Below, in pieces: positions 23,388-31,200 of a DNA stretch of 35,926 nt. The DNA is from Myxococcales bacterium (GTDB lineage Bacteria > Myxococcota_A > Polyangia > Polyangiales > Ga0077539), in contig JAUSAZ010000101.1 of NCBI GenBank assembly GCA_030652255.1, forward strand, positions 1-35,926, in the 5' to 3' direction. A program made the position numbers and the translations under genes. A model generated the notes under the pieces. The model was not told where the DNA came from. It saw only the letters and a list, made by a program, of their open reading frames with translations, and ran no database searches. The stretch's first letter is position 1; each line of letters begins with the position of its first letter.

Positions 23388-24746
23388 GTGACCTCGCTCG
23401 CCCCGCTACGCATCCGTGACCTCCGCGCCCACTGGCGCCCCACCTTCCGCCTGGCGTGGCCGGTGGTGCTCGGCCAGCTCGGGGTGATGCTGATGTCCCT
23501 GGTCGACACCGCGATGGTGGGCGCCCTCGGGCGCAACGCCGTCGGGGCCGTCGGGCTCGCGTCGTCGATCTTCGGCGTGGCCTTCCTCTTCGGCATCGGG
23601 CTCTTGATGGGCCTCGACCACGAGGTGTCCGTCGCCTACGGGGCGAAGCGCGAAGACGACGTCGCCCGCTACGCCGTGCAGGGCCTCTGGCTGGCCCTCG
23701 GCATCTCGCTGCCGCTGACGGCCCTGCTGCTCGTCGCGAGCGGGCACATGCACCGGCTCGGCGCGGCGCCCGAGCTGGTCCCGCTGGCGGGGCGCTACCT
23801 GAGGTCGGTGGCCTGGAGCCTCACCCCGGCGCTGCTCTTCATCGCCCTGCGGCAGACCCTCCAGGCCGTCGGCGCCACCGGCCCGGGCACCGTGGTGCTG
23901 CTGGTCGCCAACGTGGTCAACTGGCTCGGCTGCTACGCGCTCATCCAGGGCCGCCTCGGCGCGCCCGCGCTCGGCATCGTCGGGTCGGCGTGGGCGACCA
24001 ACCTCTCGCGCCTCTTCATGCTGGCCTCGCTGCTCGCCTGGACGGTGGTGATGCACCCGCGGTGGTGGCGCTCCTTCGCGCCGCGCGCGGAGAAGCTCCG
24101 GGCGCTGGTGCGCCTCGGCCTGCCGGCGGGCCTGCACCTGCTCTTCGAGGGCGGGGTGTTCTCGCTGGCGACGGTGCTCGCGGCGCAGCTCGGGGCGGTG
24201 CCGGCGGCGGCGCACCAGGTGGTGCTCCAGGTGGCGAGCTTCGCGTTCATGGTGCCGATGGGCATCTCCGCCGCGGGCACGGTGCGCGTGGGGCAGGCCA
24301 TCGGGCGCGGCGACCCGGAGGGCGCGCGGCTGGCCGGGTGGAGCGCCGTGGGCCTCGGGGTGGGCTGCATGGCGATGTCGGCCGTGGGCATGGTGCTCGG
24401 GTGGCGGCTCATCCTGGGGGCCTTCTCGCTCGACCCGGAGGTCACCGCGCTGGCGCGGCAGCTCCTGCTGGTGGCGGGCTTCTTCCAGCTCTTCGACGGG
24501 GCGCAGGTCACGCTCGCGGGTGTTCTGCGGGGCCTCGGCGAGACGGTGAGCTCGCTGGTGGCCAACCTGGTGGGCCACTGGGCGGTGGGCCTGCCCGTGG
24601 GCATCGCGCTCGCCTTCGGCCTCGGCTGGGGCGCCGTCGGGCTATGGATCGGCCTCGCGGCGGGCCTCGCGGCGACCGCCGGGGGGCTGCTCTGGCGCTG
24701 GGGGGTGCGCTCGCGCCAGGTGCTGTCGGCCCCCGTGCACGGGTGA
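23388..24746 (+). CDS. MATE-family multidrug/cation efflux transporter
   Basis: 452 residues with about twelve hydrophobic segments. The N-terminal half begins LAWPVVLGQLGVMLMSLVDTAMVGALG, a signature of the NorM/DinF branch of MATE transporters (Na+ or H+ coupled export of organic cations). The second half starts LVRLGLPAGLHLLFEGGVFSLATVLAAQLG, showing the usual internal two-fold repeat, and includes the conserved AAHQVVLQVASFAFMVPMGISAAGTVRVGQAIGRGD. I chose the GTG at 23388 because upstream residues in the same frame are Arg/Pro-rich and run into the divergent promoter of the neighbouring gene. No ribosome binding site is obvious. The substrate cannot be predicted. Confidence 0.9.
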   Translation: MTSLAPLRIRDLRAHWRPTFRLAWPVVLGQLGVMLMSLVDTAMVGALGRNAVGAVGLASSIFGVAFLFGIGLLMGLDHEVSVAYGAKREDDVARYAVQGLWLALGISLPLTALLLVASGHMHRLGAAPELVPLAGRYLRSVAWSLTPALLFIALRQTLQAVGATGPGTVVLLVANVVNWLGCYALIQGRLGAPALGIVGSAWATNLSRLFMLASLLAWTVVMHPRWWRSFAPRAEKLRALVRLGLPAGLHLLFEGGVFSLATVLAAQLGAVPAAAHQVVLQVASFAFMVPMGISAAGTVRVGQAIGRGDPEGARLAGWSAVGLGVGCMAMSAVGMVLGWRLILGAFSLDPEVTALARQLLLVAGFFQLFDGAQVTLAGVLRGLGETVSSLVANLVGHWAVGLPVGIALAFGLGWGAVGLWIGLAAGLAATAGGLLWRWGVRSRQVLSAPVHG

Positions 24747-24811
24747 CGGCGCAACGACACGATCGCATCACCGTGGCAATCCACCCCAAGCACCGGCAGG
24801 GAGGGAGGGCC

Positions 24812-25531
24812 CTACTCGGGGCCGAGGTCGAGCACCCGGAAGGGCGGCGCGTCGGGGAAGCTGCGCTTCATCAGGGGCATCGCGACGTTGTAGACGGGCA
24901 CGCCCGTGGGGCTGCGACCTTCGAGGGTGCCGTGGTGCGCGTGGCCGTGGAAGACCGCGTCGACGGGGAAGCGCCCGAGCGGCTCGGCGAGGCGGCTGTT
25001 GCCCAGGAAGGCCATGATCTCCGGGGGCTCGCCCGCGGCGGTCTCCGCGATGGGGGCGTAGTGCATCACGGCCACGCGGCGCCGGGTGCGCAGGCGGCTG
25101 AGCGCGGACTCCAGCTTCAGGGCCTCGTCGATGGCCTCCTGCACGAAGCGCTTCACCGCGGGCTCGCCCCAGGGGCCGAGGGTGCCGCGGCCGAAGCCGC
25201 CGATGAAGCCCTTGATGCCCGCGAAGCCCACGCCGTGGATCTCGCAGGTGTCGCCGTCGAGCATGTGCACGCCCGACTCGCTCAGGATGCGGAAGACCTC
25301 CTCGGGTGATCCGGACTCCCAGTCGTGGTTGCCGAGCACGCCGATCATCGGGACGCGCACCGCGGAGAGCTCCTTCACGAGGACGTGCGCCTCCTCGGCG
25401 AGCCCGTAGTCCGTGAGGTCGCCGCAGAGGAGCAGCACGTCCGCGAGGTCGTTTACGGGCGCCAGCAGCGGGCCGATGGTGCCGGCCGCGTCCTTCCGAC
25501 AATGGATGTCACCGACCGCCGCGATGCGCAT
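24812..25531 (-). CDS. Calcineurin-like metallophosphoesterase
   Basis: 239 residues, soluble. Metal-ligand motifs of the family appear in order: GDIH (Asp8, His10), GDLTD (Asp38), GNHD (67-70), His157 in VMHYAP and GHAHH (196-200). This set suggests a dinuclear metal phosphoesterase of the ICC/YfcE-like group. The substrate is unknown (phosphodiester, cyclic nucleotide or phosphoprotein). The start at ATG 25531 is supported by a purine-rich GAGAGGGG about six bases upstream and because GDIH then lies at the usual position near the N-terminus. It is divergent from the nucleotidyltransferase-fold gene, with about 118 bases between them. Confidence 0.9.
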   Translation of the reverse strand: MRIAAVGDIHCRKDAAGTIGPLLAPVNDLADVLLLCGDLTDYGLAEEAHVLVKELSAVRVPMIGVLGNHDWESGSPEEVFRILSESGVHMLDGDTCEIHGVGFAGIKGFIGGFGRGTLGPWGEPAVKRFVQEAIDEALKLESALSRLRTRRRVAVMHYAPIAETAAGEPPEIMAFLGNSRLAEPLGRFPVDAVFHGHAHHGTLEGRSPTGVPVYNVAMPLMKRSFPDAPPFRVLDLGPE

Positions 25532-25649
25532 GTCCAACCCCTCTCTGGGGTCGACCCCGTCGGGGCGCCAGCGCGCCTGGATCGTGGCCTGACGATTGCT
25601 CCCACCGTGCTGGGATGTGCTCACACCATCCAGGCCGGGTGAGCGGGCC

Positions 25650-26459
25650 GTGAGGCTCGCGTCGCTGCTTCCGCCGGAGCCCGCGGTCGACGCCGCGACG
25701 CTCGCGCACTTCGCGCGCGCCCTGCACGGGCTGCACGCCGCCAGGGTGCCCTTCCTGGTGGGCGGGGCCTACGCGATCAAGCACCACTGCGGCATCAACC
25801 GCGAGACGAAGGACCTCGACCTGTTCGTCGAGCGCGACGAGCTCGGCCGGGCCCTCCGGGCGCTGGAGTCCGTGGGCTTCCGCACGGAGGTGGCGTTTCC
25901 GCACTGGCTCGCCAAGGCGTGGGCGGGCGAGCGCTTCATCGACCTGATCTTCCGCTCGGGCAACGGCTACGGGTCGGTCGAGCCGAGCTGGTTCGCGCAC
26001 GCCGAGCGCGACGTGCTGCTGGGCGTGCCGGTGCTCATCTGCCCCGCGGAGGAGACCATCTGCTCCAAGGCCTTCGTGATGGAGCGCGAGCGCTACGACG
26101 GCGCCGACGTCAACCACCTGATCCGGGCCTGCGGCGACCGCCTCGACTGGGCGCGCCTCGTGGCCCTCTTCGGCCCGCACGCCCGCGTGCTGCTCTCGCA
26201 CCTGGTGCTGTTCGGGTATGTGTTCCCGTCGGAGCGGGCGAAGGTGCCGCAGCGGGTGCTGGCCGAGCTCTGCGCGCGCGTCCTCGCCGAGGAGCCCGAG
26301 GCCGCCGAGGCCCCCGTGTGCCGCGGCACGCTGCTCTCGCGGCAGCAGTACCTCGTCGACCTCGACCGCGGCTACGTCGACGGCCGCCTCGAGCCCGACG
26401 GCACCATGACCCCCGACGAGGTCGAGCGGTGGACCGCCGCCATCGGCCAGGCCCGCTGA
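25650..26459 (+). CDS. Nucleotidyltransferase-fold protein
   Basis: 269 residues. PFLVGGAYAIKHHCGINRETKDLDLFV (34-60) matches the minimal nucleotidyltransferase signature: GG at 38-39, then an R.T.DLDLF strand giving Asp56 and Asp58 as metal ligands. The remainder (FIDLIFRSGNGYGSVEPSWF, ICPAEETICSKAFVMERERYDGADVNHLIRACG) resembles AbiEii/DUF6036-like proteins, where such an E..I..K....RER.DGAD segment is common. This family includes toxin-like and housekeeping members. No partner antitoxin gene is adjacent, so I do not call it a toxin. Possible starts are TTG 25596, GTG 25617 and GTG 25650; the last gives the most natural N-terminus. It ends 4 bases from the convergent rhodanese gene. Confidence 0.75.
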   Translation: MRLASLLPPEPAVDAATLAHFARALHGLHAARVPFLVGGAYAIKHHCGINRETKDLDLFVERDELGRALRALESVGFRTEVAFPHWLAKAWAGERFIDLIFRSGNGYGSVEPSWFAHAERDVLLGVPVLICPAEETICSKAFVMERERYDGADVNHLIRACGDRLDWARLVALFGPHARVLLSHLVLFGYVFPSERAKVPQRVLAELCARVLAEEPEAAEAPVCRGTLLSRQQYLVDLDRGYVDGRLEPDGTMTPDEVERWTAAIGQAR

Positions 26460-26463
26460 GCCG

Positions 26464-26889
26464 TCACCGGTTCTTGAGGGCGCTGTACCCGCGCTCGGGG
26501 TCGGGGCCCGCCGCGCTCGGCAGCCCGGCGCCCGACCAGCCGGGCTCGATCACGCGACCAAACTGGTCCTTCGCGCCGCCCCAGCCCGCGCGCTGATCGG
26601 TCAACGCCGTGAAGCCCGCGGCCTCCAGCGCCGCGCACGCCCGCGCGCTGCGGCCGCCCGACAGGCACCCGAGCACCAGCTTCGCGTCCTTCGGAAACAC
26701 CTTCGCCATCACGGCCACGAAGTCCGCGTTGGGCGCCATGCCACCGGGGCCCACCTCCATGAAGGGCACGTTGTACGCGCCCTCCGGGTGACCCCCCTCG
26801 AACTCCTGCACCGAGCGCACGTCGACGTGCACATAGCCCTGCGACGTCACGAGGTCGCGCGCTTCCTGGGGAGAGATCCGCTTCGCCAT
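26464..26889 (-). CDS. Rhodanese-like sulfurtransferase
   Basis: 141 residues, a single rhodanese domain. YVHVDVRSVQEFEGGHPEGAYNVPF (20-43) is the conserved DVR..EF..GH..GA.N.P segment. The active-site loop is LGCLSGGRS with catalytic Cys75 (CxxGxR form). GFTALTDQRAGWGGAKDQFG follows, typical of this family. Role: transfer of sulfane sulfur to an acceptor; the acceptor is unknown. The C-terminal tail (from about 115) is Gly/Pro-rich. It starts 36 bases after the stop of the epimerase gene on the same strand and may be co-transcribed. Confidence 0.92.
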   Translation of the reverse strand: MAKRISPQEARDLVTSQGYVHVDVRSVQEFEGGHPEGAYNVPFMEVGPGGMAPNADFVAVMAKVFPKDAKLVLGCLSGGRSARACAALEAAGFTALTDQRAGWGGAKDQFGRVIEPGWSGAGLPSAAGPDPERGYSALKNR

Positions 26890-26925
26890 ATGGGTCGCTG
26901 CTATGGGTCGCCGCGCGGCGTCGTG

Positions 26926-27951
26926 TCAACCGCCCCGGTGCCACCGCGCGGTGCGGGCGATGGCCTCGTCGAGCCCGACGGTCACCTCCAGCCCGAGCTC
27001 TGCCCGCGCGCGCGCCACGCTCGGAACATAACGGTGCCGCGGCGCCCCCGGGTCGGGCCTGCCGCGCACCTCCACGGGCACGCCGAGCAGCGCCCCCACG
27101 CGCCCCGCCACGTCGCCGAGGGACCGGTCGTCGTCGCTGCCGAGGTTGTACGCCCTCGACCCGACGCCCCGCGCGAGCATCACCCACAGCCACGCCGCGA
27201 GGTCGCTGCCGTAGAGGTACGAGCGCCTCGGGCTGCCGTCGCTCGACACCACCACCGGCCTCCCCGCGAGCGCGTCGCGGAGGAAGTTGCCGATCGCGAA
27301 GTGCACGTCGAGCGGGAGGTGCGCGCCCACGAAGGCGAAGCCGCGCGCGACCACGAAGTCCACCCCGCGGGCCTGCGCGCCGAGGTGCTCGGCGAAGCGC
27401 TTGGCCTGCCCGTAGGTCGTGCGGCGGTCGAGCGGATCGGGCGCGCCCGGGTGCTCCTCCGGGAGGTGCGAGAGCTCCGCGGGCTGCGGGCCGTACACCG
27501 CCCCGGAGCTCGCGTAGAGCATCCGCGCGACGCCCTTCTCCTGAGCGAGCGCGAGCGCGCGGCGGGTGCCGTCGACGATCACCCCGAGGGTCTCGATCGG
27601 GTCTTCGACGGCGCCGGGCGCGAGGCTCGTCGAGGTCGCGGCGTGCACGACGTGCGAGACGTGCCCGTCGGGGGAGGGGAAGTCCCTCGCGTCGCCCGGG
27701 TGGAGGCGCAGCCATGCGTCCGCGTCGAGGTGCGCGAAGCGGGCGCGGGCGCGGGCGGGGTCGCGGGTGAGCACCACGGCGTCGAGGTCGAGGTCGAGCG
27801 CGCGGCGGGCGTGGGCGAGGGACTCCAGCAGCCACGCGCCGTAGAAGCCCGTGGCGCCGGTGAGGAAGATCCGCGCGCCGCGCAGCGAGGCGAGCGCGTC
27901 GCGGGCCTGCGCGAGGGTGGCGTCGAGGTCGGCCGGGTCGATGGGGCGCAT
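26926..27951 (-). CDS. NAD-dependent epimerase/dehydratase (extended SDR)
   Basis: 341 residues. The Rossmann dinucleotide motif is TGATGFYG (31-38), the catalytic region has SSGAVYG (about 148-154) and the catalytic pair is Tyr180/Lys184 in TTYGQAK. A VVHAATSTS segment and FVVARGFAFVGAHLPLD complete the pattern of nucleotide-sugar epimerases/4,6-dehydratases. Some 28 N-terminal residues precede the usual start of the domain. The substrate is probably an NDP-sugar, used for lipopolysaccharide or exopolysaccharide precursors. The start at ATG 27951 leaves a 45-base divergent gap to the peptidyl-tRNA hydrolase gene. Confidence 0.88.
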   Translation of the reverse strand: MRPIDPADLDATLAQARDALASLRGARIFLTGATGFYGAWLLESLAHARRALDLDLDAVVLTRDPARARARFAHLDADAWLRLHPGDARDFPSPDGHVSHVVHAATSTSLAPGAVEDPIETLGVIVDGTRRALALAQEKGVARMLYASSGAVYGPQPAELSHLPEEHPGAPDPLDRRTTYGQAKRFAEHLGAQARGVDFVVARGFAFVGAHLPLDVHFAIGNFLRDALAGRPVVVSSDGSPRRSYLYGSDLAAWLWVMLARGVGSRAYNLGSDDDRSLGDVAGRVGALLGVPVEVRGRPDPGAPRHRYVPSVARARAELGLEVTVGLDEAIARTARWHRGG

Positions 27952-27996
27952 CGCGTGGACGATAGCGCGGGCCGCGGGCACACTGCGCGCCCCGCA

Positions 27997-28566
27997 ATGA
28001 AGCTCGTCGTCGGCCTCGGCAACCCCGGAAACGCCTACCGCAACCACCGCCACAACGTCGGCTTCATGGCCGTCGACGCGCTGCACGACCGCCACCTCGG
28101 CAGCGAGTGGCGCGAGAAGCACTCCGGGCTCCTGTCGCGCGCGATGATCGCCGGGCGCGACGTCACGCTCCTCAAGCCGCAGAGCTTCATGAACCTCTCC
28201 GGGCGCGCGGTGCTCAAGGCCGTGCAGGCCATGGGGCTCAAGCCCGCGGACATCATGGTGGTGCACGACGAGCTCGAGCTCCCCTACGCCGAGCTGCGCG
28301 CCAAGCTCGGCGGCGGCCACGGCGGGCACAACGGGCTGCGGGACATCACCGCGGCCATCAGCGCCGACTACGCGCGGCTGCGGGTGGGCATCGGGCGCCC
28401 CGCGGCGGGCCCCGTCGACGCCTACGTGCTCAGCGGCTTCAACAAGGAGGAGGGCGCCACGCTCGACGCGCTGCTCGCGCGCGCGGCGGAGGTGCTCGAG
28501 CTCGCGGTGGGGCAGGGCATCCAGGCCGCCATCGACCTCACCACGAAGCCGCAGCGGAAGAAGTAG
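27997..28566 (+). CDS. pth: Peptidyl-tRNA hydrolase
   Basis: 189 residues, close to the usual length of the bacterial enzyme. It releases tRNA from prematurely dropped peptidyl-tRNAs and is generally essential. Conserved elements are GLGNPG (6-11), the RHNVGF segment with catalytic His19, PQSFMNLSG (Asn66), VVHDELELP (Asp91) and GGHGGHNGLRDI (107-117, Asn112). Start ATG 27997 gives MKLVVGLGNPG, the usual N-terminus. The usual neighbours (ribosomal protein L25, ychF) are missing. It ends 3 bases from the convergent malic enzyme gene. Confidence 0.97.
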   Translation: MKLVVGLGNPGNAYRNHRHNVGFMAVDALHDRHLGSEWREKHSGLLSRAMIAGRDVTLLKPQSFMNLSGRAVLKAVQAMGLKPADIMVVHDELELPYAELRAKLGGGHGGHNGLRDITAAISADYARLRVGIGRPAAGPVDAYVLSGFNKEEGATLDALLARAAEVLELAVGQGIQAAIDLTTKPQRKK

Positions 28567-28569
28567 CGC

Positions 28570-29904
28570 TCAGGCGAGCTTCGCGGTGTTCGCGAGGCCC
28601 TGCGCGCGGGCGGTGTCGCTGACGGCCTTGCGCACGGCGGCGTGGACGCGCAGGTCGAGCGGGTTGGGCACGAGCTCGCCGGGGTCGGCGTGGGCGGCGA
28701 TGGCCTCCGCGGCGGCGAGGCGCATCGCGGGGGTGATCTCCCGCGCGCGCACGTCGAGGGCCCCGCGGAAGATGCCCGGGAAGGCCAGGGCGTTGTTGAT
28801 CGAGCGGCCGTCGCCCGCGTACGCGGCGCCCGCGGCCACGGCGACGTCGGGGTCGATCTCCGCGTCGGGGTTGGAGAGCGCGAAGATCACCTGGCCCCGG
28901 CGCACCATCTCCGGGCGGATGAGCCCCGGGCGCCCGGTGGTGGCCACCACGATGTCGGACTCGCGCATCACCGTCGCCATGTCCGTGACCGACGCGCCGA
29001 AGCCCGCCATGCGCGCGCAGGCATCCGCGGAGAGGTCGCTCACGAGCACCTCGCGGGCGCCGTAGTCGAGGGCCGTGCGGGCGATGGCGCTGCCCGCGGC
29101 GCCGAGGCCGATCTGCCCCACGCGCGACGCGCGGAAGTCCACGCCGATGAGCTTGCAGGCGTTGAGGATGGCCGCGAGCGCCACGGTGGCGGTGCCCCAC
29201 TGGTCGTCGTGCATGACGGGCTTCGCGAGGCGGGCGGCGACCTCCTCCTCGATGCGGAAGCAGTCGGGCATGCGGATGTCCTCGAGGTGCACGCCGCCGA
29301 AGCCCACCGAGGCGCGCACCACCGTCTCGATGAACTCCGCCGGGTCGAGGGTGTTCAGGAGGATGGGGGTCGCCGAGATGCCCGCGAAGCGGTCGTAGAG
29401 GGCGGCCTTGCCCTCCATCACGGGGAGGCTCGCGAGGGGGCCGATGTTGCCCAGGCCGAGCACCCGCGAGCCGTTGGTGAAGATGCCCACGGAGGTCGCG
29501 ATGCCGGTGAAGTCCCACGCGAGGTCGGGGTCGCGCTGCAGGGCGAGGGCGACGCGCGCCACGCCCGGCGTGTAGATGTACCGGAGGTCGCTGAGGGTCT
29601 CGATGCGGCCGCGGCTCGTCGTGGAGATCTTGCCGCCGCGGTGCGCCTCGAAGACCCGGTCGGTGGTGGCGAGCAGCTCGACGTCCGGCAGCGCGCGGAT
29701 GGCGTCGAGCACCCGCGCGGTGTGGGCCTCGCCGTCGGTCTCGAGGGTGATGTCGCGGACGGTGTCGTTCTCGCCGATGGAGAAGGTGCTGATCTCCCCG
29801 ACGAGGCCTCCGTTGTCGGCGATCACGCTCGCGAGGTGGGCGAACTGTCCGGGACGGTGCCGCAGGCGCACGCGGGCGATGGTGTCGTGGCTGTACTTCC
29901 GCAT
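28570..29904 (-). CDS. NAD(P)-dependent malic enzyme with N-terminal ACT domain
   Basis: 444 residues. It oxidatively decarboxylates malate to pyruvate. An ACT-like domain (1-80, RVRLRHRPGQFAHLASVIADNGGLVGEIS) precedes the malic domain; ACT domains often bind amino acids or similar ligands and suggest allosteric control. Key residues are Tyr111 in IYTPGVA, Lys166 in VMEGKA, GLGNIGP (150-156), GFGGVHLEDI with Asp209, HDDQWGT (232-238) and the NAD-binding GLGAAGSAIA (267-276). The motif usually read as HDDQHGT has Trp236 in place of His. The gene is on the same strand as, and 39 bases downstream of, the PAS histidine kinase gene; co-transcription is possible. Start ATG 29904. Confidence 0.93.
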   Translation of the reverse strand: MRKYSHDTIARVRLRHRPGQFAHLASVIADNGGLVGEISTFSIGENDTVRDITLETDGEAHTARVLDAIRALPDVELLATTDRVFEAHRGGKISTTSRGRIETLSDLRYIYTPGVARVALALQRDPDLAWDFTGIATSVGIFTNGSRVLGLGNIGPLASLPVMEGKAALYDRFAGISATPILLNTLDPAEFIETVVRASVGFGGVHLEDIRMPDCFRIEEEVAARLAKPVMHDDQWGTATVALAAILNACKLIGVDFRASRVGQIGLGAAGSAIARTALDYGAREVLVSDLSADACARMAGFGASVTDMATVMRESDIVVATTGRPGLIRPEMVRRGQVIFALSNPDAEIDPDVAVAAGAAYAGDGRSINNALAFPGIFRGALDVRAREITPAMRLAAAEAIAAHADPGELVPNPLDLRVHAAVRKAVSDTARAQGLANTAKLA

Positions 29905-29943
29905 GGGTGTGCAGGGTACACGCCCCGGCAGAACCCGCGCATA

Positions 29944-31200
29944 TCAGCCTGCGCCGGGGCCCTGGTCCGGCGCCCGGCGCGGCAGCGCGACCGTGAACAG
30001 GGTCCCCTCGCCGGCCTCGGAGCGCACCGTGATGACGCCGCCGTGCGCCCGCACGATCTCGCAGACGATGTAGAGCCCGAGGCCGAGGCCCTTGGAGCGC
30101 TCGTCGCCGTGGTACGGCTCGAACAGCGTCGGCAGCAGCGACTGCCGGATGGGCGGGCCGTGGTTCTGCACCGTCAGCGTCACCAGGTCGCCCTCGCCGT
30201 GCACCGCGACGCTGATCGGGTCTTCGCCGTGCGCCACGGCGTTGGTGATCAGGTTGCTCAGCACCTGCTCCAGGCGGTCGGGGTCCCACTCGCCGTCGAG
30301 GTCGCCGCTCGTCGCGCACCCGATCGCCCGCCCGGGGTGCGCCTCCCGCGCCTCCGCCACCTGGTCGGCGCAGAGCCGCCCGAGCGTGCAGGCGCGCCGC
30401 GTGATCGGGATGCCGCCGCCGAGGCGCGCGCGGGCGAAGAGCAGCAGCGACTCGATCATCGCCTCCATCCGCCGGCTGCTGCGCGAGATGCGCGCGGCGA
30501 GCTCGGCCGTCCGCTGCCCCGGGCCGCCGTGCTCGAGCAGGTGCGCCGCCATCTTGACGGCGCTGAGCGGCGACCGGAGGTCGTGCCCGAGGATGCCGAT
30601 GAACTGGTCGCGCGCCGTCTCCATGCGCACCCGGTCGGAGACGTCGGTCATGGTGCCGATCCACTCGCGCGTCGGCCCGGTGCTGGGGATGGGCACCGCG
30701 CGGGACGCCACCCACGCGTAGCTGCCGTCGCCCCGGCGCAGCCGGTGGTCGGTCGCGTAGGCGCTGCTCGCCGCGACCGAGTCGTTCCAGGCCGAGCGCA
30801 CCCGCTCGCGGTCGCTCGGGTGCAGGTTGTCGAGCCAGCCCCAGGCGGGGTAGTCCGCCGACTCCCGCGGCGTCGTGCCGGTGAAGCGCCACCAGCTCTC
30901 CGGCTCGACCCGCACGCGACCGTCCGCGCTGGCGTGCCAGACCACCGCCGCCGCGGTGGTGACCAGCGACCGGAAGCGCTCCTCGCTCTCCTCGATGGCG
31001 ACCCGCGCGGCGTCGGCGGCGTCGGCGGCGTCCTGCGCGCGCAGCGCCGCGAGGAGGAGCTTCTCGTTGGCCTCGCGCACCTGGGCGAGGAGGAGATCGC
31101 GCGCGGCGGCGGCGGCGCGCAGCGCATCGCGGGCGATCGCCAGGCCCTCCTGCTCGCTCGCTCCGCCGGTCGTCGGATCGTCGTCCATGCCGCCGCTCAC
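29944..31200 (-). CDS. PAS histidine kinase, third gene of the KaiC-like operon
   Basis: 418 residues, soluble. An Ala-rich coiled coil (about 20-75) leads to a PAS domain of the PAS_3 type (77-195: WHASADGRVR...SWWRFTGTTPRESADYPAWGWLDNLHPSDRERV). HisKA follows with His206 in FIGILGHDLRSPLSAVK, then HATPase_c with LSNLITNAVAHG, NHGPPI (degenerate G1) and GLGLGLYI (G2). There is no receiver or output domain. The GTG start at 31200 overlaps the TGA of the KaiC-like gene (GTGA), so the two are translationally coupled; an ATG four codons later (31188) is the alternative. Its response regulator is not in this cluster. It probably links the KaiC-like ATPase to a phosphorelay. Confidence 0.9.
   Translation of the reverse strand: MSGGMDDDPTTGGASEQEGLAIARDALRAAAAARDLLLAQVREANEKLLLAALRAQDAADAADAARVAIEESEERFRSLVTTAAAVVWHASADGRVRVEPESWWRFTGTTPRESADYPAWGWLDNLHPSDRERVRSAWNDSVAASSAYATDHRLRRGDGSYAWVASRAVPIPSTGPTREWIGTMTDVSDRVRMETARDQFIGILGHDLRSPLSAVKMAAHLLEHGGPGQRTAELAARISRSSRRMEAMIESLLLFARARLGGGIPITRRACTLGRLCADQVAEAREAHPGRAIGCATSGDLDGEWDPDRLEQVLSNLITNAVAHGEDPISVAVHGEGDLVTLTVQNHGPPIRQSLLPTLFEPYHGDERSKGLGLGLYIVCEIVRAHGGVITVRSEAGEGTLFTVALPRRAPDQGPGAG

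Noticed and set aside
23267..24578. Minus-strand frames opposite the MATE gene
   Set aside because: His/Arg/Gln-rich shadows with no motif; the plus-strand protein has clear transmembrane repeats.
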